Of a DNA stretch of 30,566 nucleotides, positions 15,294 through 22,370 are shown in pieces. The translations under genes and the position numbers were made by a program. The stretch's first letter is position 1; each line of letters opens with the position of its first letter. The stretch spans positions 1 to 30,566 of the forward strand of contig CAYMEV010000032.1 of assembly GCA_964389675.1 (NCBI GenBank). The letters run 5' to 3'. Below the pieces are notes generated by a model that saw nothing but the letters and a program-made list of their open reading frames with translations, had not been told where the DNA came from and did no database searches. Source of the DNA: CAYMEV01 sp964389675 [NCBI: uncultured Candidatus Sumerlaeota bacterium] (GTDB lineage Bacteria; CAYMEV01).

Positions 15294-15836
15294 TTAATTA
15301 TTCTCAAACCTTTTTGCTATCTTATATGCAATTATGCCTCCCATGCCGCCAGAAAGGGATGCAACCGCAAGGCTTAGTACCAGGGGGACTGCCGGCAGGC
15401 GGAAAAAGGCAATATTCACAAGGAGTGAACCGCTGAAATTAGCTGCGACCCCGGCTGAAAAACAGCAGGCAAGACCGCATGCCCTTATGCCTGAGATGAA
15501 AAATACCAGGTCTACAGCTATTCCCGGAACCATATATGTAATTATGCTTAAGAAGCCATGAGTTCCGTAAAAACCCAAAACCATGACAACAATCCCCTGA
15601 ACAAGTGCAATCAATGTTGCACTGCCCATCTTTCTGACAAGCACAGCCCCGATCACTATCCACATCATATAGAAACCGCCTGCCAGCACACCACCCGGTA
15701 TGAACAACGGTGCAGTTATGATATGTGCAAAGGCCACTGTGACAGGCTTGAAAACAATACCGAGACATGCGGTAAGGGACATCAGGACTAGGTCATAAGC
15801 GGTAAACTTTTCAAAAAATGACCTCCGGTCCGGCAT
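15294..15836 (-). CDS. ECF transporter S component (substrate unknown)
   Basis: A 180-residue integral membrane protein with five or six helices. The conserved-looking core is CLGIVFKPV, PLFIPGGVLAGGFYMMW (about 44-60), LVQGIVVMVLGFYG and YMVPGIAVDLVFF. Size and topology match ECF S components, and its operon carries EcfT and both ATPases. I cannot assign it to the biotin, thiamin, riboflavin, cobalt or folate types. The first ATG has GGGAG 7 bases upstream; it begins 13 bases after the preceding stop. Confidence 0.75.
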   Translation of the reverse strand: MPDRRSFFEKFTAYDLVLMSLTACLGIVFKPVTVAFAHIITAPLFIPGGVLAGGFYMMWIVIGAVLVRKMGSATLIALVQGIVVMVLGFYGTHGFLSIITYMVPGIAVDLVFFISGIRACGLACCFSAGVAANFSGSLLVNIAFFRLPAVPLVLSLAVASLSGGMGGIIAYKIAKRFENN

Positions 15837-15849
15837 TAATTTCTCCCTT

Positions 15850-16983
15850 TTATCCTGCAGCTTCTACTGAAATAATATTGGCTGTAACTACAGGAGCATT
15901 AATTGCTCCAAAAATAATTGAAATTCCTTCTCCTGCTCTCTGAAATATAACGGCTTTTTCATAATCCTCTGCTTTCAGCTCCGTGGATTTTCCATCCAGC
16001 GATTTTATTAAATAAATTTTCGCATTCCTTAAATGGTATCTTTCTCCGATCCTGCGAAGCAAAATGCCTTTATGCCCTGCAAACTCTTCTGAATCAAAGA
16101 TCTTCGCCCCCTGATAAAAGGAAAAGTACCCTGTATCGCCTGAGGAAAACCAGACAATATTTTTTACATGCATGCCCAATTTGATATCAGGCCCCTTGAA
16201 TGAGGGCGCATCTTCGCCCTCAGTGATCAGGAAGCCCTTAATGAAAGTTGTGAGATCTTCATTCTTTTCCAGACCATCTGATGCTGAAAAAAATACAGTT
16301 TCTGAAAATTGGGCATCATCGAGGATATCTGATGCTTTTACGGCCTTTTGCCCGCTCTGCTGGTAATCTGACTTATCCAGAAGAGAAAGCTTTGTCTCCA
16401 GGAATACCAGTTTGCTTATCTGAGCATCCCCTGGATCATCTTCATAGTATTTAATGCTTATTTTTACGATTCCCCTGGCCCAGTACATTTCTTCCTCACC
16501 CGGGATAAATACCCTTATCGGTTTTGATTTCTCAAAAAGAGGCTTATTATCCATCTCATAGGCAAGTATGATCCTTTTTTTTCTTATGACAGGTTCCGGG
16601 ATCTCGACCATATAACCATCTTTTGCATTCAATTTTATGCTTGAGATATCCTCATAATCCTTTCCAAGGAATCTGACAAGATCATCAAAAAGTACACCCT
16701 TGACCGTGTACTCCCTTTCAACATTCCCTTTATCATCCCGTGTGATTATCTCTTCATTTACAGCTTCAAGGGCCATTATATCCTTAATGCTTACTTCTTC
16801 CTCACCATCCTTGTCAGAAATCTTTATAAGCCCATTATCAGGTCCGTTCAGCATTTTGCCGTTTTTATTCACAGTTTCTGCATCATCCCTATAATATCTT
16901 TCTTTTCTGCAGCAAATAAGAAACATTATGGCTATTATAAACAAAATAGCCATTAAAATAGTGTTTTTAATGTATTTAATCAT
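15850..16983 (-). CDS. Exported protein with two molybdopterin-fold-like domains, first gene of the ECF operon
   Basis: A 377-residue protein with an N-terminal membrane segment (about 9-25, ending FLICC). The Cys pair hints at a lipoprotein, but Cys at -1 is not a standard lipobox. Residues about 50-185 resemble Oxidored_molyb: YTVKGVLFDDLVRFLG, NAKDGYMVEIPEPV, ILAYEMDNKPL, IRVFIPGE, ARGIVKISI. Residues about 215-350 repeat the shape more loosely (FSASDGLEK, GMHVKNIVWFSS, LRNAKIYLIK). No Mo-ligand Cys motif is present in either half, so these are probably binding domains rather than oxidoreductases. ATG with AAAGG 10 bases upstream; a good promoter lies about 120-150 bases before it. Confidence 0.6.
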   Translation of the reverse strand: MIKYIKNTILMAILFIIAIMFLICCRKERYYRDDAETVNKNGKMLNGPDNGLIKISDKDGEEEVSIKDIMALEAVNEEIITRDDKGNVEREYTVKGVLFDDLVRFLGKDYEDISSIKLNAKDGYMVEIPEPVIRKKRIILAYEMDNKPLFEKSKPIRVFIPGEEEMYWARGIVKISIKYYEDDPGDAQISKLVFLETKLSLLDKSDYQQSGQKAVKASDILDDAQFSETVFFSASDGLEKNEDLTTFIKGFLITEGEDAPSFKGPDIKLGMHVKNIVWFSSGDTGYFSFYQGAKIFDSEEFAGHKGILLRRIGERYHLRNAKIYLIKSLDGKSTELKAEDYEKAVIFQRAGEGISIIFGAINAPVVTANIISVEAAG

Positions 16984-17103
16984 AAATATGCAACCTTTAT
17001 CTTATTTATTTCTATTAAACGAATAAAATTTAATTTGTTAAATAAATACCTGAATATCATATGTCTTTATATATTTCCCTTTTTTGATCAATTCAATAAA
17101 TTT

Positions 17104-17132
17104 ATTATAGTAAGGAATTATGAACTATACAA
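17104..17132 (-). promoter_or_regulatory. Predicted sigma-70 promoter of the ECF operon
   Basis: On the minus strand, -35 TTGTAT (17127-17132), 17-base spacer, -10 TATAAT (17104-17109). It points into the nine-gene operon starting at 16983. Confidence 0.6.
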
Positions 17133-17276
17133 CGATTTCTGTTTGAATCAGCTTTGATATTGCCATCATATGCCAAATAGCATTAAAAATTGGAATAACA
17201 GCCTATCAGCTAATTCCATCTTTTGCAGAACAGGCATGGAAGAATAATAAATCTTTAAAAAAATTACTTTTTTCTA

Positions 17277-17306
17277 TTGACATTTATCAAAGAACTATTA
17301 TATATA
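17277..17306 (+). promoter_or_regulatory. Predicted sigma-70 promoter of padR
   Basis: Perfect -35 TTGACA (17277-17282), 18-base spacer, -10 TATATA (17301-17306), about 70 bases before the padR start. Confidence 0.65.
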
Positions 17307-17313
17307 TAGTATA

Positions 17314-17349
17314 GTGTGATACACAGTATTATATATTATACATATATGT
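17314..17349. promoter_or_regulatory. Candidate PadR operators
   Basis: Two short palindromes lie just downstream of the padR -10: GTGTGATACAC (17314-17324) and ACATATATGT (17340-17349). PadR regulators commonly bind ACAT/ATGT-type inverted repeats at their own promoters, so autoregulation is likely. The AT-richness makes chance palindromes possible. Confidence 0.45.
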
Positions 17350-17377
17350 GTATTATTATAATAATCAGGAGGCACGG

Positions 17378-17707
17378 ATGGATATTAAAGAATTTGGGCT
17401 GGAAACAGAAATGAACCGCGGATTTCTTCAGATACTTGCCCTGCTGGTACTCGAATATTCAATGTATGGTTATCAGATGATAAAATCGATTAAAGAACTG
17501 GGATACACAGTTGAAGAAAACACGCTCTACCCCCTGCTTCGCAGGCTGGAAAAGAATGGCTGGATAAAAAGCGACTGGAAAATAGAAAAGGAAAGGCCAA
17601 AAAAATACTATATTATCACCTCAGAGGGCAGACTGGCGAGAGAAACCCTGCTTGAAATCTGGAGGAAACAGAAAAAGATAATAGAAAAACTTTTAAAGGA
17701 GATATAA
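17378..17707 (+). CDS. PadR family transcriptional regulator
   Basis: A 109-residue winged-helix protein: LQILALLVLEYSMYGYQMIKSI (helices 1-2), VEENTLYPLLRRLEKNGWIKSDW (recognition helix and wing), RPKKYYIITSEGR and a C-terminal dimerisation helix. The start is the ATG with AGGAGG 5 bases upstream; a GTG 30 bases earlier stays in frame but lacks a ribosome site. PadR proteins of this size usually repress a neighbouring gene and respond to a ligand or membrane stress. The stop is one base before the next start, so it forms an operon with the HAAS-domain gene. Confidence 0.9.
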   Translation: MDIKEFGLETEMNRGFLQILALLVLEYSMYGYQMIKSIKELGYTVEENTLYPLLRRLEKNGWIKSDWKIEKERPKKYYIITSEGRLARETLLEIWRKQKKIIEKLLKEI

Positions 17708-17708
17708 A

Positions 17709-18635
17709 ATGAACAAAGCTCTTCAAGACTATCTGGAAGAAATAAGGCATTACCTGGTCACAAAGGATAATTCTGATGAGATACTCAAAGAAATAGAGTC
17801 TCATATAATGGACAAACTGCAAGAAGATGGAAATGAGGAAAATGAAGAGGCAATTAATCGGGCAATCCAGGATTATGGCTCTCCAGGAAAGGTTGCAGAA
17901 AAGTACCTTGAAGGAAATCACATAATCTACCCAAATTACCGTAATTTTCTCTTTTTGTACACCTGGCTGCTGTTTATATTTCACTATGGTTTAAACATAG
18001 TATCCTATGTTTTTGGCATAACATTCAGGATCCTCCCCTTTGGGCTTTCAATAAGCGTTTCAAGCTGGACGGATCTTATTATACAAATTCCTATGACATG
18101 GGTATATGATTTCGGGCTTATTGCTCTCATTCTTTATTTTATAACGCAAAGCCCCGGGGATACAAGGCTGGTCTGGCCAAAATTCTTTAAACAATGCTTC
18201 AGCCTGACTGAAGTAAAAAACAAAAAATTATGGCTGGGATGGCTGCTCCTTTTTCTCTTTGTAATCCTTCTGATTGCATATATCAGACAGGGTTCGATAT
18301 TTTTCATGAACCCGGGAGAGATTATTAAGCCTGATCCTGCCGAACGGCCTGAAATTTATAATGTGCTTTCCATAATTGTGCTTTTTATACTTGGTTTAGA
18401 GAGCATGACCATATTCCTTAAAAACTGGCTTAAATCTCTCTGGGTAAATTTTGCCAACAGCATCTCCTACCTTATATCCTGCATAGTACTTTTGAATATT
18501 CCAAAGGCAAAGATCATTCCTGATCCGGAATTTCATGTCCTGATCACTTTTCTGGCCTGGATTATCGGGATCATAATGATGTTTGTGGTATATGACATCA
18601 TCTGCGTCCTAAAAACAATACTGACCAGGAAATAA
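17709..18635 (+). CDS. HAAS-domain integral membrane protein, partner of PadR
   Basis: A 308-residue protein. Residues 1-70 form the helical HAAS (DUF1700-like) domain: LQDYLEEIRHYL, EILKEIESHIMDKLQ, AIQDYGSPGKVAEKYL. Residues 78-305 hold six or so membrane helices with no catalytic motif that I recognise. PadR-HAAS pairs are common, and the HAAS protein is thought to work with the regulator in envelope stress or permease control, but the mechanism is not established. It starts directly after padR (TAA-A-ATG). Confidence 0.8.
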   Translation: MNKALQDYLEEIRHYLVTKDNSDEILKEIESHIMDKLQEDGNEENEEAINRAIQDYGSPGKVAEKYLEGNHIIYPNYRNFLFLYTWLLFIFHYGLNIVSYVFGITFRILPFGLSISVSSWTDLIIQIPMTWVYDFGLIALILYFITQSPGDTRLVWPKFFKQCFSLTEVKNKKLWLGWLLLFLFVILLIAYIRQGSIFFMNPGEIIKPDPAERPEIYNVLSIIVLFILGLESMTIFLKNWLKSLWVNFANSISYLISCIVLLNIPKAKIIPDPEFHVLITFLAWIIGIIMMFVVYDIICVLKTILTRK

Positions 18636-18642
18636 TAAACAA

Positions 18643-18679
18643 TAAAAAAAGCAGGAAAGCCATCCTGAGGCTTTCCTGC
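18643..18679 (-). terminator. Terminator between convergent genes
   Basis: A 10-bp perfect stem (18651-18660 with 18670-18679), 9-base loop. On the minus strand it is followed by seven Ts, so it ends the poly-proline gene; the stem could also slow transcription from the HAAS gene. Confidence 0.85.
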
Positions 18680-18700
18680 ATATTCCAGTCTATTGCTTTA

Positions 18701-20152
18701 TTATATCCTTATATCTTTTATCATATCAAAGGCTCTCTGATGACCCTTTTCCATGAGCTCCTTCATCGCATCAAGGTTTTCAAGGTGCTTGTCAATTAAT
18801 TTGACTATTTCAGAATCCTGTGTCTTCTCACCTGGTAATTTTCTCTCAGCACCTCCCTTAATCCTTTCAAGAGTGGTTTCAGCCAGTGTTGCGGCCTTTT
18901 TGATTGCTTGCGATGCTATATTGGCTAAATCAGGCTTTTTGTTTATCTGATTGAGCTTTTGTTTAACGGTTTCAGACTGTTTGACAGGTGATGGCCCCTC
19001 TTTATCAGGCCCCGCACGTTGGATTCTTGCTTCCTGTACCATGGGCCCCTGTTTTATCTTCTCTGATTCAATATTGAGGTTTTTTGCTCTGTTTGCTTCT
19101 ATGCCTTGTGCTCCCTGCGGAGCGGCTGACTGCATATTCTGCCCGCCCACATGTATGTTTGCCTGGCTTTGAGCTCTTGTATGTGCTTTCAGGTCGTCAG
19201 GGGGAGGTGGTGGTGGGGTATATGGCCTGCCAGGCATCTGATTGACTTCAGTACGAATATTACCAACATTGGCTCCTGATTGGGCAGGAGTCGGTTTCGG
19301 TTCATTACTATCGCTTATATGAGCCTCTGCTCTGCCGTGCAGTGAAGAACGCGCCTGCACGTCATCAGGGGGAGGTGGAGGCGGTGGAACGGGAGGCCTT
19401 GCCGGCATCTGATTGACTTCAGTACGAATATTACCAACATTGGCTCCTGCTTGACCAGGAGGCGGTGTTGACGGCGAATTCTGGCCTCCTACATGCATAT
19501 TTACCTGGCTGCGTAGTGAAGAACCAGAACGCGACTCATCAGGGGGAGGGGGCGGTGTGGGCGCCTGAGGTTGTGGCGGTGTTGCCATATTAACCCCGCT
19601 TCTAAGCGAAGGTGCATGAGCGCTTGAACCTGGAGGAGGAGGCGGTGACGGCGGTGAATTCTGGCCTCCTACATGCATATTTACCTGGCTGCGTAGTGAA
19701 GAACCAGAACGCGACTCATCAGGGGGAGGGGGCGGTGTGGGCGCCTGAGGTTGTGGCGGTGTTGCCATATTAACCCCGCTTCTAAGCGAAGGTGCATGAG
19801 CGCTTGAACCTGGCTGAGGGGGAGGTGATGGTGGCACATTCTGGCCTCCTACATGAAGGTTTGCCTGGCTTCTTGGTCCAAAATTATTTATTTGGGGTTT
19901 TGGTACACTGCTTTGCTGTGACATAGGTTTTATTTGCATTTTTGAATCCGCCAGGGATGTAATTCCGGTATCCCCTATCATCTTTGTCTGTGATACTTTT
20001 TGTGCAATATCACCAAAGCTTGATGTTATTGAAGATAATCCGGATTGTATTCCTTTTGGGCCGGCATTCCTGACGGCCTGATTTACAGCATTGTTAATAG
20101 TGGGAAAGGTATTAGACAATGCTCTAGTGTTTCCTATTCCTGTAATTCCCAT
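18701..20152 (-). CDS. Poly-proline repeat protein of unknown function
   Basis: A 483-residue cytoplasmic-looking protein (no signal peptide, no membrane helix). Start chosen at the ATG with AAAGGAG 7 bases upstream, 12 codons inside a longer frame. Residues 1-90 are a Ser/Asn-rich head. Residues 91-340 are a regular repeat: A units like LRSQVNMHVGGQN at about 93, 153, 213, 271, 327 alternate with B units like LRSGVNM or IRTEVNQMP at 123, 183, 242, 299, joined by proline runs of up to eight. Residues 400-483 are charged helices (IVKLIDKHLENLDAMKELM). Proline runs suggest an extended spacer and need for EF-P. I recognise no family; it could be a scaffold, secreted factor or cytoskeletal interactor. 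A 158-bp segment is duplicated exactly. Confidence 0.8.
   Translation of the reverse strand: MGITGIGNTRALSNTFPTINNAVNQAVRNAGPKGIQSGLSSITSSFGDIAQKVSQTKMIGDTGITSLADSKMQIKPMSQQSSVPKPQINNFGPRSQANLHVGGQNVPPSPPPQPGSSAHAPSLRSGVNMATPPQPQAPTPPPPPDESRSGSSLRSQVNMHVGGQNSPPSPPPPPGSSAHAPSLRSGVNMATPPQPQAPTPPPPPDESRSGSSLRSQVNMHVGGQNSPSTPPPGQAGANVGNIRTEVNQMPARPPVPPPPPPPDDVQARSSLHGRAEAHISDSNEPKPTPAQSGANVGNIRTEVNQMPGRPYTPPPPPPDDLKAHTRAQSQANIHVGGQNMQSAAPQGAQGIEANRAKNLNIESEKIKQGPMVQEARIQRAGPDKEGPSPVKQSETVKQKLNQINKKPDLANIASQAIKKAATLAETTLERIKGGAERKLPGEKTQDSEIVKLIDKHLENLDAMKELMEKGHQRAFDMIKDIRI
19476..19813 (-). repeat. Tandem 180-bp duplication inside the poly-proline gene
   Basis: Bases 19476-19633 and 19656-19813 are identical over 158 positions, offset by 180 bp (60 codons, in frame). 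The third copy, beginning near 19836, and the halves towards the 3' end are diverged. Perfect identity implies recent duplication or gene conversion. Confidence 0.95.
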
Positions 20153-20390
20153 GATACTACTCCTTTGACTTTTTAATTCAACTATCAATATTATCGCTGA
20201 ATTCTCATCAATGTTGCTATTTTTGCCAATAGCATTCTATATCCTCAATAATAGCCTAAGAATATCTTTTATATAATTCAGTGATCATCAGCTACTGATA
20301 TCAGATATCAGAACTAAAAAAGCCAGGGTTTAATATGCAGTATAGACCCCGAATATTATTCAATCTGATAATTAAGGGGTCTAAAGGAAA
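20153..20390. other. Gap between the poly-proline gene and tRNA-Pro, with two inverted repeats
   Basis: No gene. It holds a 17-bp palindrome (20295-20311, CTGATATC on each side of one A) and an 8-bp inverted repeat TAGACCCC/GGGGTCTA with a 25-base loop (20343-20383) just after the tRNA. The second could be a weak terminator or processing hairpin. I could not settle on a promoter for the poly-proline gene. Confidence 0.5.
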
Positions 20391-20465
20391 TCGGGGCGAG
20401 GAGATTTGAACTCCTGACCTCAGCGTCCCGAACGCCGCGCGCTAGCCAGGCTGCGCTACGCCCCG
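20391..20465 (-). tRNA. tRNA-Pro (anticodon CGG)
   Basis: The minus strand folds as a complete 75-base cloverleaf: 7-bp acceptor stem CGGGGCG/CGCCCCG, D arm, anticodon stem CGGCG/CGCTG with loop TTCGGGA (anticodon CGG, reads CCG), T arm AGGAG/CTCCT with TTCAAAT, discriminator A. C1-G72 and the Pro-type GGG in the anticodon loop agree. The 3' CCA is not encoded. Confidence 0.95.
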
Positions 20466-20473
20466 ATATGATT

Positions 20474-20501
20474 ATTATAATCACAGGCAATATTTAGTCA
20501 A
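20474..20501 (-). promoter_or_regulatory. Promoter of tRNA-Pro
   Basis: On the minus strand, -35 TTGACT (20496-20501), 16-base spacer, -10 TATAAT (20474-20479), 8 bases before the mature tRNA 5' end. Confidence 0.7.
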
Positions 20502-20649
20502 TATGATAATATTCAAATAAAGGCAAATAAAATATTATTAATAATTTTTGGGATTTTTTTTGCTTTTCTGAACTTATTATTTTATTAATCTGAATAATCC
20601 ATGGAATTTTGTATTTCTCTTAATTAATGCTTCATACAAAGGAAAAAAA

Positions 20650-22311
20650 ATGGACTGGAAAACTGTTTTATTTCAGGCAATAGGCGGACTCGGGCTTTTT
20701 CTTATGGGCATGAAAATAATGAGTGAAGGAATGCAGAGGTCCGCAGGGGACAGGCTAAGGAAAATCCTTCGAATATTGACATACAACAGGTTCATAGGTG
20801 TCATAGTCGGCTTCATTATCACAGCAATTATCCAATCCAGCAGTGCAACATCAGTCATGGTGGTAGGATTTGTAAACGCTACTCTGATGACGGTAAAACA
20901 GGCAATTGGAATAGAGCTTGGAGCTGCGGTAGGAACTACGGTAACAGGCTGGATAGTGACAATGGACATTGTCGCATATTCCATGCCAATTATAGGCGCG
21001 GGTGTCCTGATCAGGCTTTTTTCAAAAAACAGGGTAAGACAGTATATCGGGGAGGTCCTTTTCGGATTTGGTATTCTTTTCCTTGGAATGGATGCAATGA
21101 AAAGCGGCTTCGGGGCATTGAAGGACAATACTCAGTTCATGGATATATTCCGTATGATCGACGGCCTGAGCTTTGATTCAATCCTGCTCGGCGTGCTGGT
21201 TGGCACCATAGCGACTGCATTACTGCAGTCGAGCAGCGCTCTTGTAGGAATAATCCTGGCCCTTGCTTCGCAGAACATGATAAATTTTGAGGGAGCCCTT
21301 GCTGTCGTAATGGGGGCAAATATTGGGACTACAATTACAGGAATTCTGGCAAGCATAGGCGGTTCAATAAATGCAAAGAGAGCAGCATTAGCCCAGACGC
21401 TTTTTAAGTTTTTGGGAGTAATATTAGTCCTATTAGTTTTCTACCCCTTCAGGGATGTGATAGATTATGTGACTCCAGGCCCTCCGGAAGCCAGCATTAT
21501 GGTACATATTGCAATGGGGCATACGATCTTCAACATCTTTAACCTTGTCTTTTTCCTGCCTCTGGTCACACCCCTCACAGTCTTTGTTACACGCATCTTT
21601 CCTGACAGGAAGAGCCTCGAGGCAGGACTGCCGGAACAGTTTGTGAACATTGATTATAAACTAATCGAGACTCCTTCCCTCGGGATCATGGAATCGGAAA
21701 AAGAAATTTCAGTGATGGGCCGGTATGTTCTTGAAAACATGGAATCTCTGAAATCAATGAAATCATCAGATAAAAAAGATGTTTCGTCTGTATGTGATAA
21801 AATCATGAGAAATGAGGAAAAAATTGATAAGTACCAGAAATACATAACCCAGTTTCTTGTGGCGCTATCATCCAGAAGCCTTACCGACTCTGATGCACAT
21901 GCCGTAGGGAGCTATATGGGGCTTGCCCATAACCTTGAAAAACTATCAGATTATACTGAAAATATAGCCAAGATAATAGATAGAATGTCCAGAAATAACA
22001 TTGTCCTGACCAATAACGCAGTTAATACACTTAATATACTTATGGATGAAAATATAGCCTACTTTATAAATTCAATGGATAACTTCAGGAATGACATAAT
22101 GGACAGAAGCTATACAGAAAAGTCCTTTATACGAAGCAGAAGGCTAAAGAAGCTTATAAAGGATGCAAAGATAAAGCATTTCGAAAGGATAAGGGAAAAG
22201 ACAAGCAATGCAAGCATATCCATTCATTATGTCGATATACTCAATAACTTTGAGGGCATGGCATCTGAGAACTTCAATATTGCTGAAACGATATCAGGAA
22301 AAAAATATTAA
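20650..22311 (+). CDS. Na+/phosphate cotransporter family protein (NptA-like)
   Basis: A 553-residue protein. Residues 1-320 hold two Na_Pi_cotrans repeats, each with the QSSSA signature: QSSSATSVMVVGFVNA (about 63-78) and QSSSALVGIILALASQ (about 193-208), each followed by GxxxGTTxTG. Residues 345-550 are a helical PhoU-like cytoplasmic region. The first part would carry Na+ and phosphate, and the second may sense phosphate. Length is standard for this two-domain form. The ATG follows AAAGGA. The upstream gap contains the tRNA-Pro promoter region on the other strand. No clear terminator before the convergent gene 59 bases away. Confidence 0.9.
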   Translation: MDWKTVLFQAIGGLGLFLMGMKIMSEGMQRSAGDRLRKILRILTYNRFIGVIVGFIITAIIQSSSATSVMVVGFVNATLMTVKQAIGIELGAAVGTTVTGWIVTMDIVAYSMPIIGAGVLIRLFSKNRVRQYIGEVLFGFGILFLGMDAMKSGFGALKDNTQFMDIFRMIDGLSFDSILLGVLVGTIATALLQSSSALVGIILALASQNMINFEGALAVVMGANIGTTITGILASIGGSINAKRAALAQTLFKFLGVILVLLVFYPFRDVIDYVTPGPPEASIMVHIAMGHTIFNIFNLVFFLPLVTPLTVFVTRIFPDRKSLEAGLPEQFVNIDYKLIETPSLGIMESEKEISVMGRYVLENMESLKSMKSSDKKDVSSVCDKIMRNEEKIDKYQKYITQFLVALSSRSLTDSDAHAVGSYMGLAHNLEKLSDYTENIAKIIDRMSRNNIVLTNNAVNTLNILMDENIAYFINSMDNFRNDIMDRSYTEKSFIRSRRLKKLIKDAKIKHFERIREKTSNASISIHYVDILNNFEGMASENFNIAETISGKKY

Positions 22312-22370
22312 GCAAAGCCCGTCTTTTAGAAAATTTATCCTTCAGTAATCTCCTGCACTACCTATAAGCC

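Larger units (their letters stand above)
16984..17377. other. Divergent regulatory region between the ECF operon and padR
   Basis: A 394-base gap with no gene. It holds the two promoters listed separately and, between them, about 140 bases (17133-17276) in which I see nothing specific. The untranslated leader of the ECF operon is about 110 bases and very AT-rich; it shows no GC-rich stems, so a Moco- or TPP-type riboswitch is not evident. Confidence 0.6.

Noticed and set aside
15263-15307. TTG start at 15307 for the phosphodiesterase lipoprotein.
   Set aside because: The ATG at 15262 has a proper ribosome site and leads directly into the signal peptide; the longer form overlaps the upstream gene and puts 15 odd residues before the signal.
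16984-17100. A riboswitch (Moco, TPP or cobalamin type) in the leader of the ECF operon.
   Set aside because: The leader is about 110 bases, very AT-rich, and lacks the GC stems and conserved boxes of those classes.
18701-20188. CRISPR-like or satellite array suggested by the repeated DNA near 19.5 kb.
   Set aside because: The repeats keep the reading frame of one protein with a good start, ribosome site and terminator; there are no spacers.
20391-20465. Functional link between tRNA-Pro and the neighbouring proline-rich gene.
   Set aside because: The proline runs use a mix of CCT, CCA, CCC and CCG codons, while this tRNA reads CCG; adjacency is probably chance.
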